Made by a program: the position numbers and the translations under genes. Of a stretch of 24,252 nucleotides of DNA, positions 1 to 8,105 are shown in pieces; position 1 is the stretch's first letter, and each line of letters opens with the position of its first letter. Origin of the DNA: a virus; the IMG/VR virus record IMGVR_UViG_3300047494_000271, positions 1 to 24,252 of that record, one strand, 5' to 3'. The notes beneath the pieces are model-generated. The model made no database searches. It was given only the letters and a program-made list of their open reading frames with translations, and had not been told where the DNA came from.

Positions 1-237
1 CTATTTCGTCTCCTTGGTTTTTACCAGATCAGTTACAAGTTCACCCACCAGCGCCTTTGCTTGTGGACCCGCGGATGAGTTGTCCGGCAGCAGGATTGAA
101 GCCACCGCACCGGCTAGAAGCGGCGCCGCCTGAATCCAACTCAATTGTTTCAAAAATAACGCGCTGATCGTTGCGACCAGCGCCGATATGCCGGCAACCG
201 TCGTCGGCTGCCGCGCCCAAGCGCGCAGACTATCCAT
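1..237 (-). CDS. Putative holin-like small membrane protein
   Basis: 78 residues, starting MDSLRAWARQ. A longer open frame runs upstream, but GGAGG lies 6 nt before this ATG, and the upstream part is an arginine-rich shadow of the esterase gene. Residues about 13-30 and 33-53 are hydrophobic and look like two membrane segments around a short turn. The tail is charged and ends in KTKETK. Small two-segment membrane proteins after the tail-fibre genes are often holins, which let the endolysin cross the inner membrane. The gene ends at base 1-3 (TAG), so an adjacent lysin would lie outside the window. The holin role is inferred from size, topology and position; no family motif was recognised. Confidence 0.6.
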   Translation of the reverse strand: MDSLRAWARQPTTVAGISALVATISALFLKQLSWIQAAPLLAGAVASILLPDNSSAGPQAKALVGELVTDLVKTKETK

Positions 238-264
238 TCCCGTCCTCCAAACGTTTTCATATAC

Positions 265-285
265 AGGCTGATGATCAACCAGCCT
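265..285. other. Short inverted repeat between esterase and holin-like gene
   Basis: AGGCTG and CAGCCT form a 6-bp stem around a 9-nt loop, in the 76-bp gap between the esterase stop and the holin-like start. No T-tract follows on the minus strand, so this is at best a weak attenuator or RNA-processing hairpin. Nothing else is seen in this gap apart from the holin ribosome-binding site. Confidence 0.25.
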
Positions 286-313
286 CTTGCTCAGGCGCCG
301 CGGTTGTCCCCGC

Positions 314-2101
314 CTACGGCGCCGGAAACATCGACGGCTTGAGCAAGCCTGCGGCCACCGCCGCCTGGTGCAGCGCGGCTGAAGGGTGGACCCCGTCCGC
401 ACTGGCTGAACCCAGATCCGTGCGCCATTTGCCGGATCCGCCTTGATCAGCAAACACGACGTCATCATCGACAACGCCAGCGCACCCAAGTGCGGCAGCC
501 TGATGCCGAAGATAGGTATTGTAGGATTGCCGGTACGTCTCGGCTGCCGATGAGCCAGCAGTCCCACTTCCAAAGCTTAGCTTTGTGGCAGCCGGTATCG
601 CCGTGGCCACTGGAATTGATACGGACAACGACGTGCCATTGACGGCCGTGATGACAGTGCCAGGCGCAATTCCAGACCCCGAAATCGCTTGACCAACGGC
701 AAGATTGGAGACGCTTGCCATGGCAATGACCGCACTGCCCGCCGGCGTGACCGCACTTGAGGTAGTCGCAACCGCGACGGTCCAACTTTGATTTGCCAGC
801 GTCGTCCAACCATCATTGCTCTGCGTCGTTGGTGGTATCGTGAAGCACCAAACCCGCTTTCCAGCAGTGCCGTACCGCGCAGCAATCTGCGCGATACTCG
901 CCTCCAGCTGGGCGTCCGTTTCCTGGAAGGAGAGAATGTCATTGCGACCATCTTCCAGAAGAACGTCCGTCACACCTGTATCCACGGAGAGAGCGTACTG
1001 ACCGTCCCCATGTGCCGCGACCGAAAACGCTGTCGTCGATCCGCGGGCTGCTGTGATGAAGCCAATTGTATTTTCCAGGCTTCGCTGAATATACCCTTGG
1101 AATCCCAAAGCGTCCGCCGCATCGCCAGTGCCCGCGGCAATACTGTCTCCAAGGATCAAAAGCGCCCCTTGCGTACTCTGGCCCGGAGACACTGTCACCA
1201 GCCCGAGCAACGCGACAGGACACCAGTAGCCGCCACCAGTATTGGCAAGCGAACTCGGGATTGTTGTCTGATCAGATAGGCTTGTACTTCGGTTATCGAA
1301 TTCGCCACTTAGCCGGGAGCCCGCGCCAGGATAGTCCATCAACTGCATGCCCACGCCGGACATGGATGCGAAACTCCGGATGTAGAACATGGTGCTGGGC
1401 GGCAACTCGGTTGCAATCGCGTCAGACGTCACAACGTCATGCGCTGGCTCTACTGTAAAGCTGCGCTTGCCACCAAACTTGGCTGGAGTGAACAGGCCAA
1501 TGAAATTGAACGGCTGACCAGCAGCAGTCGCGGCTGTCGTCGGACTGCTGATCGTCACGATTGTGGAAGCCGGTATATTGCCTGAGCCGCCCACAAAGCT
1601 ATTGGCAACGGAAACTACATATGTATTGGGGGCAATTCCCCCACCACTACTGGTGACCATCTGACCGGCGCTTATTGAGTTGGCGCCAAGTGCCGTCGCC
1701 GAGAAGTTGAGCACGGTTGAGCCCACTGGCACGGAGCCGTTGGACACCACGACATTGCTGTTGCCAGTCGGCACATAAACGGCAGCGGTTCCCGTTGCCG
1801 TCACCGGCCGATCGGTCTCACCCTGTTGGGGCTGATCGAACGCCGCGTAAACAAGCTTCAATGCGGTCACTGTGCCGTAAGATGGCGAAATACAAGCCAC
1901 CTGGTCCATCACCACAGTGTTCGTATTGTCAAACCACGCACTTGATCCGTTGATGCCGCGCCTCGAACAGATCGGCACCCAGATTTGCCGTCCAGTCAGT
2001 GCACGCAGAGATTTTTGCGGTGTCACAACGGAGGCTTGCGCCGAAGACATCGGTAGCGCCATTGCCGCGCAGAGCAGACGTCGCATGGCCAAGTGCCGCA
2101 T
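314..2101 (-). CDS. Secreted SGNH/GDSL-family esterase with two beta-repeats
   Basis: 595 residues. A signal peptide is predicted over residues 1-23 (MRRLLCAAMALPMSSAQA). The SGNH catalytic blocks are visible: GDSIAAG at 318-324 (nucleophile Ser320), a Gly at 354 in ARGST, GRND at 385-388 (Asn387), and DGVHPS at 569-574 (Asp569, His572). The family hydrolyses ester bonds, often O-acetyl groups on polysaccharides, so deacetylation of a surface glycan is a reasonable inference. A GSGIAPGT-type repeat occurs twice, near residues 127-187 and 455-510; the second copy sits between the Asn block and the Asp-His block. GGGAGGGG before the ATG is a strong ribosome-binding site. It starts 2 nt after the preceding gene and follows the tailspike module. 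A Sec signal is unusual for a virion protein, so it may act from the lysogen's envelope. Confidence 0.8.
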   Translation of the reverse strand: MRHLAMRRLLCAAMALPMSSAQASVVTPQKSLRALTGRQIWVPICSRRGINGSSAWFDNTNTVVMDQVACISPSYGTVTALKLVYAAFDQPQQGETDRPVTATGTAAVYVPTGNSNVVVSNGSVPVGSTVLNFSATALGANSISAGQMVTSSGGGIAPNTYVVSVANSFVGGSGNIPASTIVTISSPTTAATAAGQPFNFIGLFTPAKFGGKRSFTVEPAHDVVTSDAIATELPPSTMFYIRSFASMSGVGMQLMDYPGAGSRLSGEFDNRSTSLSDQTTIPSSLANTGGGYWCPVALLGLVTVSPGQSTQGALLILGDSIAAGTGDAADALGFQGYIQRSLENTIGFITAARGSTTAFSVAAHGDGQYALSVDTGVTDVLLEDGRNDILSFQETDAQLEASIAQIAARYGTAGKRVWCFTIPPTTQSNDGWTTLANQSWTVAVATTSSAVTPAGSAVIAMASVSNLAVGQAISGSGIAPGTVITAVNGTSLSVSIPVATAIPAATKLSFGSGTAGSSAAETYRQSYNTYLRHQAAALGCAGVVDDDVVFADQGGSGKWRTDLGSASADGVHPSAALHQAAVAAGLLKPSMFPAP

Positions 2102-2103
2102 CC

Positions 2104-2742
2104 TTACCCCTCCCAGGCAGAAAACGTGACCGTGATTGGGGCGTATACCGTGATCGCCCCACGATTGATGAACTGTCCGCTTTCATAGTAAGTCCCTGCG
2201 GCAAAATATGCGCAGTCCGCGCCATTGGGTGCCGCCAATCCGCCCATAACATTCACCCAGATCGCGCTGCCCTGGGGAACTTGGAACGCTAGATAGCGGC
2301 GGCCGGGATTGGCTGGGAACACCTGTGTGCTGGCCGCACCGGTCAGCGTTGTTGTCCGTGACGTCAACGTTCCGCTGACAGGCAGGGATGGAATGCCAAG
2401 TGAGGTTGCAGACCAGACAGCCTTCAGAACCGCAATCATCGAACCGGCCCCGCCGGTGAACACAGGATCGCTGACGGCCCCAATACCCTGCGCCGATTGC
2501 TGCTCGGCCGCGATCTGCTGTTGCTGATTCGCCGCCGATGACCCATTAGGCCCTGACGTCGTCACCAGCGGGTTGGCGGCTGTCCCACATGGCACAGCCG
2601 CGCCATTTGATCCCACGCAGTGCAAAGCCACAGCCGGCGCGCGGTTTGTCCCGTCTGGCAGAACGTAAGAGTTGCCTGCTTTGGCTGGTGCCTCCACGAA
2701 AAGCAGCATAGACACAGCCGCCGAACCAATGAATGTTCGCAT
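2104..2742 (-). CDS. Secreted phage-associated protein of unknown function
   Basis: 212 residues when started at MRTFIGSAAV, where GGGGGAA lies 5 nt upstream; an in-frame Met 16 codons earlier has no such support. Residues 1-22 look like a Sec signal peptide ending near AKAG. A Q/A-rich stretch, including QQQQIAAEQQ, lies near residues 72-86 and could be a short helical or linker segment. The C-terminal half (from about residue 130, TTTLTGAAST) looks like a compact beta-sandwich ending in TVTFSAWEG, a finish common in phage surface proteins. It lies between the coiled-coil protein and the esterase, with 2 nt to the latter, so co-expression is likely. Family not recognised; a partner of the esterase or an adhesin is possible. 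Confidence 0.6.
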   Translation of the reverse strand: MRTFIGSAAVSMLLFVEAPAKAGNSYVLPDGTNRAPAVALHCVGSNGAAVPCGTAANPLVTTSGPNGSSAANQQQQIAAEQQSAQGIGAVSDPVFTGGAGSMIAVLKAVWSATSLGIPSLPVSGTLTSRTTTLTGAASTQVFPANPGRRYLAFQVPQGSAIWVNVMGGLAAPNGADCAYFAAGTYYESGQFINRGAITVYAPITVTFSAWEG

Positions 2743-2790
2743 ACGATTCCCCCTGCCCAAACAGACACTCCCGCGCTCAACTGCTTTCAT

Positions 2791-3216
2791 TCAGTGCTTT
2801 GCAAAACTTGCATTGACCAGCCAGCTATACGCCGGCTCCGCTAGCCAAAGCGCAGCGCTGCCCAGGATTCCGGCCGCGAATAGAACGCCCGCCACACGGG
2901 ATTTATAGCCAAGTATCTCGTCAATCGGCTTCCGCAGCGCGTCGAGCGAGTTGACCATCGTGCGAATTGACCGTGCATTATCCGCTGCCCCGGAGCGCAA
3001 AGCCTCGGTTTCATGTTGAACAATACTCACCACACAGTCGAACTTTTCTTCTAGCTCTCGTTGATCTTGACGAAGTGTCGTAAGGTCAGCACGCAGCAAG
3101 TCATGAAGCTGCTCAGTCTGGGCCTGACGAATAGCCATGGTGTCGTGAAGCGCTCGTATTCCAGTCAGCACCTCACCCATCTGCTGGAACAGCAGATGCA
3201 TCTCCGGTTGCGCCAT
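2791..3216 (-). CDS. Coiled-coil protein with C-terminal membrane segment
   Basis: 141 residues starting MAQPEM. AGGAGG is 5 nt before this ATG and overlaps the tailspike stop codon (TAG), which decides the start over a GTG two codons earlier. Residues 5-75 are rich in Q, L, E and R with heptad-like spacing (QTEQLHDLLRADLTTLRQDQRELEEKF), so a long helix or coiled coil is likely. Residues about 108-130 (VAGVLFAAGILGSAALWLAEP) are hydrophobic and probably one membrane span. This helix-plus-anchor layout is common among small phage proteins encoded near fibres and lysis genes; spanin, holin-helper or tail-associated roles are all possible. No specific family was recognised. Confidence 0.6.
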   Translation of the reverse strand: MAQPEMHLLFQQMGEVLTGIRALHDTMAIRQAQTEQLHDLLRADLTTLRQDQRELEEKFDCVVSIVQHETEALRSGAADNARSIRTMVNSLDALRKPIDEILGYKSRVAGVLFAAGILGSAALWLAEPAYSWLVNASFAKH

Positions 3217-3225
3217 GACCACCTC

Positions 3226-5496
3226 CTAGGCGATACTCAGAACCCCATTGTTGTTCCAAATCTGATTCGAACCTGAAGCTGGTTTGACAGTCGGCAATCC
3301 CGGGGCAAACAGGCCGGTTGCTGGCGACAGCCAAAGTGCTCCCTTTGGCTGCAAGCCAAGCCCGCCTGTGTTTGTGCTGATCAGGCTGAGGTTGCCCGTG
3401 GTGGCATTCTGCAGCGTGGGCCAATTCGTCGCACCTTGCGTGTTCATCAAACTCACAATGTTTCCACTGCCGCTTGTCCCGCCCGCCGCGTTGATAAACA
3501 GGTTGCCGCCCTTTGTTTGAATCACACCATTCACTGTGCCGTCCGCCCCATCGAAGCAGACCGTTGGGGGGTTGGAAGACGTCGCGGCCTGATGCCGTAT
3601 AAAGTTGGCAGCATTCTGGATGTTGCTTATACGGAATAGGATAGACCCGCCCGGATTAGAGAATACATGATCCTTGGAATTACCCCAACCAGCCGGCGCC
3701 CCAGGCTGTGATGGCGTCACAAAAGACAAATAATTGCCGGAGGTTGCGTCGCTGTGATCGATTATCGCCGACGCGAGCGGCACATTGCCCAAGTTAAGGC
3801 CATAGGTAGTCAGGCCAACAGTGCCATTGGACCCGTTGATCTGGATCACGGTCGCCATGTCCTCGAAGTGGCAGCCGTCTATGATGTTATTTGAGGAGTC
3901 GGATGTACTTGAAAAGCTGAAGGCCACGTCGGCGCTGTTGCCCCCTGTAGGACCACCCACGAAGTTGCAGCCGCTAACGTGAAAGTTTGACACATTTGTT
4001 AGGTTGAACAGCACCTGCGGCGTGTTGGGACCGCCATCACGCGTGATATCCAGCCCTGCCAGGAACCCTGCTGTCACATTCGCCAGGAGCACAGTACCCA
4101 GATTTGTGTTCACTTCCCCATGGGATATCCAAAGGCCCAGGAGCATTGTCTTCCCAGGCGCATACCCTGCCCACTTTGTCTGGTCTGTCTGCAGCATCAG
4201 ATAGTCTACGCCGACCACGACTGGCGCGCCGAGATAAATACCTTCGCAATACCCTGTCTGGAGGATGAGAGCGTTTCCATAATACGCCTGGATGCCGTGC
4301 ATCCGCGTGTCGAAGGATTGATTGAGCTCTATCACGGCTGACTGCGTAACGCCCGCGGCAGCCGGGGGGCCGAACCAAGATATGGAATTTATTTCCGTGC
4401 TCCAGCAACCCATCAGCACCAATCCCCGAAGGAACGTCTGTGGAAACGGCGCCAGGCCATTCGCACCATTCGGATAGCCAAAGAATTCGATTTCGGTAAT
4501 GCTGGCAGACACATAGCCGAACGAGGACGTCGCCGGATAGGTGATCCGAATTCCAGCTGCTGTCTGCCCCGCAGAGCTCTCGGCATAGAGCGAAAAACCG
4601 GCCAAAGTGACCTTGCTCAGAATATCACCGGGAGAAATGTCGAACCCGATACCGCCGTGCTGCAAATGCAGCCGTGTTTGACCACGACCGGCACCTTTCA
4701 TTGCAAACGCTTTACCGTTGACAACAACACCGCTGGAAAACCAATACTCCCCGGCCGGGATGAACAGTTCGGCACCCGATGATGGAAGTGCGGCGATTGC
4801 AGCATTAAACGCCGCTGTGCAATCAGGTCCTCCTCGCACCGCGCCAAAATCGAGCACGTTGATGGTGTCACCAGCTCTCTGCGCCACCGATCGTGACGTG
4901 GCGCCAGTCGATACAAGGACCTTTCCAAGGCTGACATCCCCGGCAATCGGCGCCGTCACCTGACCAGCGCCATTCAGCCCGGCAATACCCCCCGTAGGGA
5001 TCCTCGATGCGAGCGTGGCAAGGCTCGCCTGCGTTGTTGAAACTGATTGCGTCAGTGTAGAAAGACTGCCTGACACGCTTGGGTCCGTTGTGGAGGCGAT
5101 GACACCATTCGTGTCAATCGACACGTTGCTGCCGCCGCTGAACAGCGCGCGCAGCCCAGGCAAAGGAAGGCGCTTCGGAATACCGCCAGCGTTGATGATT
5201 GCCTCGTCCCCGGCGCCAAACGTCGTCTCCTGAACAAACGCAGCATGGTCATTGCCGTTTGCGAGCAATGATGCGTTTTGCACGGCCAGCCCCAAGCCCA
5301 ACGAGAGCGCTTCCGGCCCACCCGGACCGAGGGACGCCCGCCCCAGCACGCTCGGGCTGGCAATCTCAATTGCCTGCTGCGTGCCACTCAGCAAGTCAGC
5401 CACTGTGACCGCCCGCGTGATACCAGCCTGGCTCAGCGGGATTTCGTCCTGTGGGCCGGGTGCCGTGGCGGTTGGCAACTGAACGATAGTCGGCAT
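3226..5496 (-). CDS. Tailspike protein with pectate-lyase-like beta-helix
   Basis: 756 residues. The N-terminal 130 or so (TIVQLPTATAPGPQDEIPLSQ, then TRAVTVADLLSG) matches the attachment domain commonly found at the start of phage fibres and spikes. Residues about 145-175 form a short helical segment (LSTLTQSVSTTQASLATLASR). NVLDFGAVRGG near 215 followed by a Pro-Ala-Gly-Glu-Tyr segment (FIPAGEYWFSSG) is the classic entry into a right-handed parallel beta-helix of the Pectate_lyase_3 type. About 350 residues of repeating short strands follow. The last 100 residues are Gly/Asn/Thr-rich and probably a trimerisation or tip region. Such spikes bind and often cleave capsular or lipopolysaccharide; the substrate cannot be read from sequence. 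It is the largest protein in the window, and a specificity determinant. Confidence 0.85.
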   Translation of the reverse strand: MPTIVQLPTATAPGPQDEIPLSQAGITRAVTVADLLSGTQQAIEIASPSVLGRASLGPGGPEALSLGLGLAVQNASLLANGNDHAAFVQETTFGAGDEAIINAGGIPKRLPLPGLRALFSGGSNVSIDTNGVIASTTDPSVSGSLSTLTQSVSTTQASLATLASRIPTGGIAGLNGAGQVTAPIAGDVSLGKVLVSTGATSRSVAQRAGDTINVLDFGAVRGGPDCTAAFNAAIAALPSSGAELFIPAGEYWFSSGVVVNGKAFAMKGAGRGQTRLHLQHGGIGFDISPGDILSKVTLAGFSLYAESSAGQTAAGIRITYPATSSFGYVSASITEIEFFGYPNGANGLAPFPQTFLRGLVLMGCWSTEINSISWFGPPAAAGVTQSAVIELNQSFDTRMHGIQAYYGNALILQTGYCEGIYLGAPVVVGVDYLMLQTDQTKWAGYAPGKTMLLGLWISHGEVNTNLGTVLLANVTAGFLAGLDITRDGGPNTPQVLFNLTNVSNFHVSGCNFVGGPTGGNSADVAFSFSSTSDSSNNIIDGCHFEDMATVIQINGSNGTVGLTTYGLNLGNVPLASAIIDHSDATSGNYLSFVTPSQPGAPAGWGNSKDHVFSNPGGSILFRISNIQNAANFIRHQAATSSNPPTVCFDGADGTVNGVIQTKGGNLFINAAGGTSGSGNIVSLMNTQGATNWPTLQNATTGNLSLISTNTGGLGLQPKGALWLSPATGLFAPGLPTVKPASGSNQIWNNNGVLSIA

Positions 5497-5591
5497 GCCT
5501 GGAAGTCTCCTTGTGCTGTAGGGACGGTGGCCGTCACATCGATTAGGCTGACGTCAGAGTGCGCGACGTCCATACCAACGCGCTGAAGAGC

Positions 5592-6074
5592 TCAGCTTAA
5601 CGTCAGAGGATTACCGGACTGGTCAGTGAGCGGAACGCCATTTTGATCGGTGATGTCGTTGCCGAACGGCATGGGCGCAGCCAGACTCTGAACAGGCAGG
5701 GAAATCGTCCGGGACAGCACCCGTCCACTGTTTGTTCCAATGACAACCGTCACACCGTAGGTGATGCCAGAGAGCCCGTCGCCGAGCCACAGCACCGCCT
5801 GATTGCCATCCGCGCGTGAGCTCACAAGCCTGAGGTCACCGCTATTAGCCGGCATGATCGCCACATCCAGCGTTGCAATCCCGTCACCAACATCGCCCGC
5901 CAAGGCCACAGAGAGGTCGAGCACGTAATCGAGCGTGTCTCCGGGATCTTTGACAGGCCAAGCAAGATTGGGAGGCGTAATCTGCCAGGTTCCGCGTGGA
6001 AAAGGTCCGAACCCCTGAATCGTAACGACGCGTGCCGTGCTCGGCTGCCACGAGAATTGAGCTGGTGTTCCCAC
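5592..6074 (-). CDS. Putative fibre-tail adaptor protein
   Basis: 160 residues with a GTG start and AAGGA about 10 nt upstream. The core DPGDTLDYVLDLSVALAGD, followed by TLDVAIMPANSGDL, AVLWLGDGLSG and a closing TISLPVQSL, resembles the conserved small beta-rich proteins annotated as phage fibre-tail adaptors. These are thought to join receptor-binding fibres to the baseplate. It lies between the glycine-rich fibre and the tailspike, which fits. The C-terminus (DITDQNGVPLTDQSGNPLTLS) holds two similar TDQxGxPLT units, a hallmark I associate with this family. The match is from memory of the motif pattern, so confidence in the exact role is moderate. Confidence 0.6.
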   Translation of the reverse strand: MGTPAQFSWQPSTARVVTIQGFGPFPRGTWQITPPNLAWPVKDPGDTLDYVLDLSVALAGDVGDGIATLDVAIMPANSGDLRLVSSRADGNQAVLWLGDGLSGITYGVTVVIGTNSGRVLSRTISLPVQSLAAPMPFGNDITDQNGVPLTDQSGNPLTLS

Positions 6075-6146
6075 GTCTTTTACATCCTTCTCTTTGGCAG
6101 CCGGCTCAGGCGATCACGCGCGGAAATCCGAGCGTTCAACGCCGGG

Positions 6147-7394
6147 TCACCACTCCACCAGCACAAGGCCCGGTCCGCCTTGCCCCCCCACCCCAGTGCC
6201 CGTTCCGCCGGACGCACCGCTGCCCGGGCCCACACCATTGCGCCCGTTGCTCAACCCAGACCCGCTCACCGGCGCCCCGCCGGTGCTACCGTGCGACCCG
6301 CCGCCAGCCCCGCTCACGAATGTCCCGGCAATCACCATCGCATCGTCGCCTGCGGACCCTGGCAATGACAGCCCGGATCCGGCAGCCACCCCGCCGGACA
6401 CGGCACCAGCACCGGCGCCAGCAGATGAGCCAGCGGCACCCGCAGAGCCCCCAGCAGCAGTCCCAAGGACGCCAAATCCAGAACTGCCTCCGCCAGCGCC
6501 GGACCCAGTCCCGACACCACCGGTTCCAACCGAGACTTGAATGGCTTGTCCTGGTGATACAGCATAATAGCCTTCGCTATAGCCGCCGCCCGCGCCTCCC
6601 CCGCCGGCCCCCCCGAAGCCATTGCCCCCAGCACCACCGCCGCCCCAGATGCGCACCTTAACCGCGCTGACGCCAGCCGGCACAGTCCAAAGTCCCTGAG
6701 TCGTCGGCTGAAAAACCGCCAGGTTGTGAGTCCCGGGCGTAAGTTGAGGCAACTTCCAGCCAATGAAAGGTGCGCCAGGCAGAACACTTATATTTGCTGC
6801 ACTCACCGTCTGCTGCCCATAAGCCACGGTGACTGCGTACAGCCCAACCCAACCCGCATCCACAGACGGCAAGCTCGCGCTGCCAGCCGCCGCGGCAGCT
6901 CCTGGCTTAACAGCAAGCTGAACTGTCTGTCGCCGCTGCGTCATTTGTGCAGTGCCGCTATTACTCGGCCCGCTAAACGGCTGTGAAGGATTGTTGACGT
7001 TATAGTAAGGCAGAATGATGGCACCACCATCGGCTTCCAATAGGCTGGCCTGGATCAGGTAGACGATCGCCTGCCCCGTCGCAGTGGGCGCCGCCAAATT
7101 GAAACTTGTGCTCGCAATATTTATGCCCAACCTCACGAGAGGATTGGATGGCAGCGGCGGTAGCGCACCAAAGGCTGTGCTGTCGATCGCACCCAGCTGC
7201 GTGATACTGCCTGGGCCCACTGTCACTGACATCGATGCCGGTTGCGTTGGAGAGCATGCAAGACCGTCAACGACTGATGACGTTCCCAGAACTATCTGCG
7301 CGAGCTCACCCAGTGCAATCATGGTGTTCCGCTGCACGCTCAGCAGATCCGTGTCGAGTGGAATGCTGCCCGCGTACACGATTTGTCTGTCCAT
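6147..7394 (-). CDS. Tail fibre protein with glycine-rich tip
   Basis: 415 residues from MDRQIVYAGS. AAGGA lies 7 nt before this ATG; an upstream in-frame Met 16 codons earlier is less supported. Residues 1-170 (IVYAGSIPLDTDLLSVQRNT and on) look like a conserved baseplate-proximal domain. WTVPAGVSAVKVRIWGGGG near residue 236 starts a roughly 165-residue region that is mostly Gly, Ala and Ser, with runs such as GGAGGGGAGGG. It ends in a GLVLVEW strand. Glycine-rich tips of this type (polyglycine sandwich folds) are known from T-even-like adhesins, where they set host range. It follows gpI, as the fibre gene does in P2-type clusters. The reverse strand of the Gly-rich part creates long false open frames. 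Confidence 0.8.
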   Translation of the reverse strand: MDRQIVYAGSIPLDTDLLSVQRNTMIALGELAQIVLGTSSVVDGLACSPTQPASMSVTVGPGSITQLGAIDSTAFGALPPLPSNPLVRLGINIASTSFNLAAPTATGQAIVYLIQASLLEADGGAIILPYYNVNNPSQPFSGPSNSGTAQMTQRRQTVQLAVKPGAAAAAGSASLPSVDAGWVGLYAVTVAYGQQTVSAANISVLPGAPFIGWKLPQLTPGTHNLAVFQPTTQGLWTVPAGVSAVKVRIWGGGGAGGNGFGGAGGGGAGGGYSEGYYAVSPGQAIQVSVGTGGVGTGSGAGGGSSGFGVLGTAAGGSAGAAGSSAGAGAGAVSGGVAAGSGLSLPGSAGDDAMVIAGTFVSGAGGGSHGSTGGAPVSGSGLSNGRNGVGPGSGASGGTGTGVGGQGGPGLVLVEW

Positions 7395-7462
7395 CTCGTG
7401 ATCCTTCAGATTCGCAATTTTCTGGAGAAAGCCTCCACCCACTGGGTATGAAGCCGCTATAG

Positions 7463-8104
7463 TCAGTTCTGGATCTGGACCCAGGCAATATAGCCAGTAG
7501 GCAACACTGCCGCGACAGTCCCAAATATGTCCGCGTCCGAAACCGACGTCGCGATGTCGGCAGCACTACCGTAATAGAGCAATCCACCGCTTCCATAGCC
7601 GGCAAGTAAAGCAATCCCTCCGCCCCGTGGTCGCCCCGCTATGACGAAGCACTGGTAAGCCAAAGACAAATTGCCCAAACCGCCAGCCACGCCGTATCCT
7701 GCCCCGCCGGAATTATAGGACCCGGTGTCCGCGGGTCGCATCGGCTCAAAGATTTGCACCGGCTGAGCCGTCAAATCCGTCAGCGCCTCCATCAACGCCG
7801 CACGAGTAGCTCGCGGCCGAAGCAATTCCAGCGACACACGCTGCCTGAACGAGGAGTCGCTCTCCCCCTGCCTGCGCGGGAAGTCGCCGCCGAAGAAGTC
7901 CGTCGAGATGAAGTCAAGAAAGATGCCTGTTGCCGTTCCTATCCGCGTTTGAAGCTTCACCGCGGCAATCAGGTCATACACCGCGACATACGCCGTACCG
8001 ATACCGCTCAGAACTGCATCGGCCAGCGGCGCGACATCAGCAAACCATCCTACCGGCAGAACGCGGCGGAGTCGGCTAATCATATCACCCACATCAACCG
8101 TCAT
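7463..8104 (-). CDS. P2 gpI-like baseplate tail protein
   Basis: 213 residues. The N-terminus (VDVGDMISRLRRVLPVGWFAD) and the segment about residues 60-105, with LDFISTDFFGGDFPRRQGES, DSSFRQRV and LELLRPRATRAALMEAL, match the pattern of phage tail protein I or YmfQ-type baseplate proteins. In P2-type tails gpI sits at the baseplate periphery and connects the J wedge to fibres. It begins 1 nt after the gpJ stop and is followed by the fibre gene after 68 nt, the expected J-I-fibre order. The C-terminal third is Gly-rich (GGAGYGVAGGLG), with a terminal beta-rich part ending AWVQIQN. Confidence 0.75.
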   Translation of the reverse strand: MTVDVGDMISRLRRVLPVGWFADVAPLADAVLSGIGTAYVAVYDLIAAVKLQTRIGTATGIFLDFISTDFFGGDFPRRQGESDSSFRQRVSLELLRPRATRAALMEALTDLTAQPVQIFEPMRPADTGSYNSGGAGYGVAGGLGNLSLAYQCFVIAGRPRGGGIALLAGYGSGGLLYYGSAADIATSVSDADIFGTVAAVLPTGYIAWVQIQN

Positions 8105-8105
8105 C

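Noticed and set aside
238-573. Upstream extension of the holin-like gene
   Set aside because: Arg-rich shadow of the esterase, and the internal ATG at 235-237 has a strong ribosome-binding site.
5553-5580. GACGTC occurring twice within about 20 bp between adaptor and tailspike genes
   Set aside because: Short 6-bp palindromes that occur by chance in GC-rich DNA; no promoter or terminator context.
6032-6661. A 209-residue plus-strand frame and others in the same stretch
   Set aside because: They mirror the glycine-rich fibre tip; reverse-strand Gly codons give Pro/Arg/Thr-rich false frames.
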